Shown piece after piece: positions 61,944 to 64,000 of a stretch of 64,000 nt of DNA. The stretch is taken from the NCBI RefSeq assembly GCF_047730175.1, contig NZ_CP159833.1, positions 868,001 to 932,000 on the forward strand. Reading direction: 5' to 3'. How positions within the stretch are numbered: position 1 is the first letter of the stretch; the number at the start of each line of letters is the position of its first letter. The notes beneath the pieces were generated by a model. It saw only the letters and a program-made list of their open reading frames with translations, did not search any database and was not told the origin of the DNA. Source of the DNA: Marifrigoribacter sp047730175 (lineage in GTDB: Bacteria; Bacteroidota; Bacteroidia; Flavobacteriales; Flavobacteriaceae). A program made the position numbers and the translations under genes.

Positions 61944-63968
61944 TTGAAATACATACGGTTAATTTTCATACTATTTATCCTAAATGCCTTAAGCGTTAAT
62001 GCTCAGGATGTTAATTATTATAAGTCAATAATTGACACAACACAAAACCTCTCTTTAAAATTAACTGCACTAGATTCTATAGTGTCCAAAAGTTTCAAAA
62101 ATGATAATGACTTATTTATTGAATCAAGCATACAATATATTGAAGTAGCTAAGAAAGTTGACAGTTTTGAATATGCAGCAAAAAAAGCTATAAATCTTCA
62201 GTATATACTAACCAACTTTAAGAGTGAACCTAGAAAAGCAGTAACTATAATTGATGACGTTTTAGCTTACAAATCTAAAATTAAAGATAGTTTTTTATTG
62301 GGAGGTTTATATTTAAAAAGAGGTGGAGCAAACTTTCGATTAGATTTAAAAAAAGCTATTATTGATTATACAAATGCATTGCAAAATTTTTCAAAGTCTG
62401 ATTCATTATATGTTGCAGATACCTATCTTTTTAGAGGTCAGGCAAATTCTAAATTAGGGAACTTTGTTAAAGCTGGTGAGGATTACAAAAATGCTTATCA
62501 ATATTTTGAAGCATTAAAAGATTATCAGTATATGCTTTTTGCAAAACAAGGTAATATTACCATGTTTAGTATGAATGGCTTTTTTGATAAAGCCAAAATT
62601 GAAAGAGACCTACTAATAGAAAAATTAATTACTTTAGATTTAAAAGAATATTTAACTACTGAATATTATAATCAAGCCCTTGATTATAAAAAAATAGGGG
62701 ATAATAAAAAGCATATCCAATTTTTATTGAAGGCAGAAAGAACAATGATAAAAGTATCTGAAGATGAAGACAATGATTATAGTTTTAACTTTATAGTGAT
62801 ACATTCAAAGTTATCAGAATATTACAGCAATAAATACGATGTAGAAAAAGCTGAATATCATTTAACTTTAGTAGATGCTTTTAAAGATAAAATTGAAGGT
62901 GATTTAATTTCTGAATCTAGTTATTATGGTTCAAAGTCACTGTATTACAAAGCATTATCTGATTACAATAAAGCATTAGAATTTGCAGAAAAGAAATTAA
63001 CAAGTGCTAAAAAATTGAATTATGGAGGAGAAGTAATGGACGCCCATTTCATATTATCTTCTATATATTCAGAAATGGGTAATTATAAAAAAAGTCTTGA
63101 AAACAAAGACATGTATACTACCATAAAAGATTCTATCTTTAATCAAAGTAAAACAAATTCACTCGCTTATTATCAAACTTTATATGAAACTGAGAAAAAA
63201 GAAAAAGACTTAGTTGAAAAAAATACCAATATAAAATTATTAGAAAAAGACAATGATTCATTTAAAAAATTGGTGGGAATTTCAATACTATCAACTCTCT
63301 TAATTTTTGGTTTAATAATTCAATTTAAAAATCAACAAAACTTAAAAAACACTCAAGAGGTTCAAGAAAAATTTAGTCAAAAACTTATTCTTTCTCAAGA
63401 AGAAGAAAGAAAAAGAATATCTAAAGAATTACATGACGGTTTAGGACAAAATTTATTAGTATTAAAAAACAAATTAATTTCTTCTGGCGATGAAATTTCA
63501 AGGAAAATGGTAGATTCTAGCATTGATGAATTGCGTACCATTGCAAAAGATTTACACCCATTTCAATTACAGGAATTAGGAATAACAAAGGCGATAAAAT
63601 ACACCTTAGAACAAATTGATGAAAACACACCCTTGTTTATTACTTCTGAAATGGATGATATAGACGGGGTATTTATAAAAGAACAAGAAGTTAATATATA
63701 TAGAATCGTTCAAGAATGTTTAAGTAATATAATTAAACATTCAGATGCTGAAGCGTGTAAAGTAAATATTAAAAAAACAAATAAACTCATAACAATTATA
63801 ATTAAGGACAATGGCAAAGGCTTTGATTTTGCGAAAAAATATTATAATGTAAAATCTCTTGGGCTTAAAACTCTTCGGGAGAGAACTAATTTTTTAAATG
63901 GTAATATGAAAGTACAGTCTAAAAACGGAGAAGGAACAATTATAAAATTTGAGTTTCCAATTGTATGA
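61944..63968 (+). CDS. TPR-containing NarL-type sensor histidine kinase
   Basis: A 674-residue membrane sensor. It starts at TTG (61944) with a signal-like segment ending in VNAQ (about residue 21), followed by a periplasmic region of TPR repeats (about 70-425), one membrane helix (FKKLVGISILSTLLIFGLIIQF, about 440-461), and a cytoplasmic coiled coil. HisKA_3 has the phospho-acceptor in RISKELHDGLGQNLLVLKN (His about residue 497), followed by a HATPase_c domain (VQECLSNIIKHSDA, IIKDNGKGFDF, GLKTLRERTNFLNG). The stop overlaps the next gene's ATG by 4 nt. The stimulus is unknown. Confidence 0.93.
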   Translation: MKYIRLIFILFILNALSVNAQDVNYYKSIIDTTQNLSLKLTALDSIVSKSFKNDNDLFIESSIQYIEVAKKVDSFEYAAKKAINLQYILTNFKSEPRKAVTIIDDVLAYKSKIKDSFLLGGLYLKRGGANFRLDLKKAIIDYTNALQNFSKSDSLYVADTYLFRGQANSKLGNFVKAGEDYKNAYQYFEALKDYQYMLFAKQGNITMFSMNGFFDKAKIERDLLIEKLITLDLKEYLTTEYYNQALDYKKIGDNKKHIQFLLKAERTMIKVSEDEDNDYSFNFIVIHSKLSEYYSNKYDVEKAEYHLTLVDAFKDKIEGDLISESSYYGSKSLYYKALSDYNKALEFAEKKLTSAKKLNYGGEVMDAHFILSSIYSEMGNYKKSLENKDMYTTIKDSIFNQSKTNSLAYYQTLYETEKKEKDLVEKNTNIKLLEKDNDSFKKLVGISILSTLLIFGLIIQFKNQQNLKNTQEVQEKFSQKLILSQEEERKRISKELHDGLGQNLLVLKNKLISSGDEISRKMVDSSIDELRTIAKDLHPFQLQELGITKAIKYTLEQIDENTPLFITSEMDDIDGVFIKEQEVNIYRIVQECLSNIIKHSDAEACKVNIKKTNKLITIIIKDNGKGFDFAKKYYNVKSLGLKTLRERTNFLNGNMKVQSKNGEGTIIKFEFPIV

Positions 63969-64000
63969 AAAATTTAACTATCATAACAGCAGATGATCAC
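63965..64000 (+). CDS. response regulator, start only (cut by window edge)
   Basis: Twelve codons are visible, MKNLTIITADDH. The start overlaps the histidine kinase stop (ATGA). ADDH after a hydrophobic strand is the usual start of a NarL/FixJ-type receiver domain, and the position next to a HisKA_3 kinase supports it. Only the beginning can be seen, so the output domain is inferred. Confidence 0.75.
   Translation, partial: MKNLTIITADDH

Noticed and set aside
1..64000. CRISPR array, prophage or insertion sequence
   Set aside because: I found no regular direct repeats with spacers, no transposase or integrase and no phage structural genes.

Overview
The window is a contiguous piece of a low-GC (roughly one-third G+C by eye) Bacteroidota chromosome, most likely a member of the Flavobacteriaceae. 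The evidence is a protein with a type IX secretion C-terminal sorting domain, Bacteroidota-type promoters (TTTG about 19 nt upstream of TAnnTTTG), almost no Shine-Dalgarno sequences, an exbB-exbD-exbD operon, SusCD-less glycan genes of flavobacterial type, and ribosomal and housekeeping proteins of that lineage. The genus cannot be named from sequence alone. I see no phage, insertion sequence, CRISPR array or rRNA operon.

Layout. 1-4.6 kb: rimP-nusA-infB translation/transcription operon on the minus strand (infB runs off the left edge), with a terminator-like hairpin just before rimP. 4.7-11.4 kb: universal stress protein, tRNA-Gln, a large DUF2723 membrane protein with a polysaccharide deacetylase, a cysteine-less thioredoxin-fold protein, and a metallophosphoesterase whose N-terminus is interrupted by an in-frame TGA. 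11.5-16.8 kb: a three-gene cassette (GH92 alpha-mannosidase, glycosylasparaginase, sugar MFS transporter) that looks like N-glycan or glyco-asparagine salvage. 16.8-21.7 kb: cyanophycin metabolism (cyanophycinase, cyanophycin synthetase, isoaspartyl peptidase). 21.9-25.6 kb: four uncharacterised exported proteins in one operon. 25.8-29.5 kb: polA and a DUF808 membrane protein.

29.65-41.85 kb is the most unusual part: eleven tightly packed, partly overlapping genes in one direction, encoding a nucleotidyltransferase, three B12-binding-type radical SAM proteins, two SAM methyltransferases, a lipoprotein with one CXXCH haem motif, a GT2 glycosyltransferase, a GT87-like membrane glycosyltransferase, a Wzx-like flippase and a sulfotransferase. 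I read this as an undescribed pathway that builds, modifies and exports a sulfated, probably methylated glycoconjugate or lipid; the product is unknown.

42-48.6 kb is translation and nucleotide metabolism (rplM-rpsI, rpsB, tsf, pyrH, frr), interrupted by a VCBS-repeat type IX cargo protein and a gene remnant. 48.6-56.8 kb holds a DUF5686-like barrel, an RND-type transporter, asnS, rpoN, a PAP2-like membrane protein and a PorT-like barrel. 56.8-59.2 kb is an ExbB/ExbD energy-transduction operon. 59.4 kb to the end holds tRNA-Ser, a tatD-ansA pair, a small retropepsin-like protein, and a TPR histidine kinase overlapping the start of its response regulator, which is cut by the right edge.
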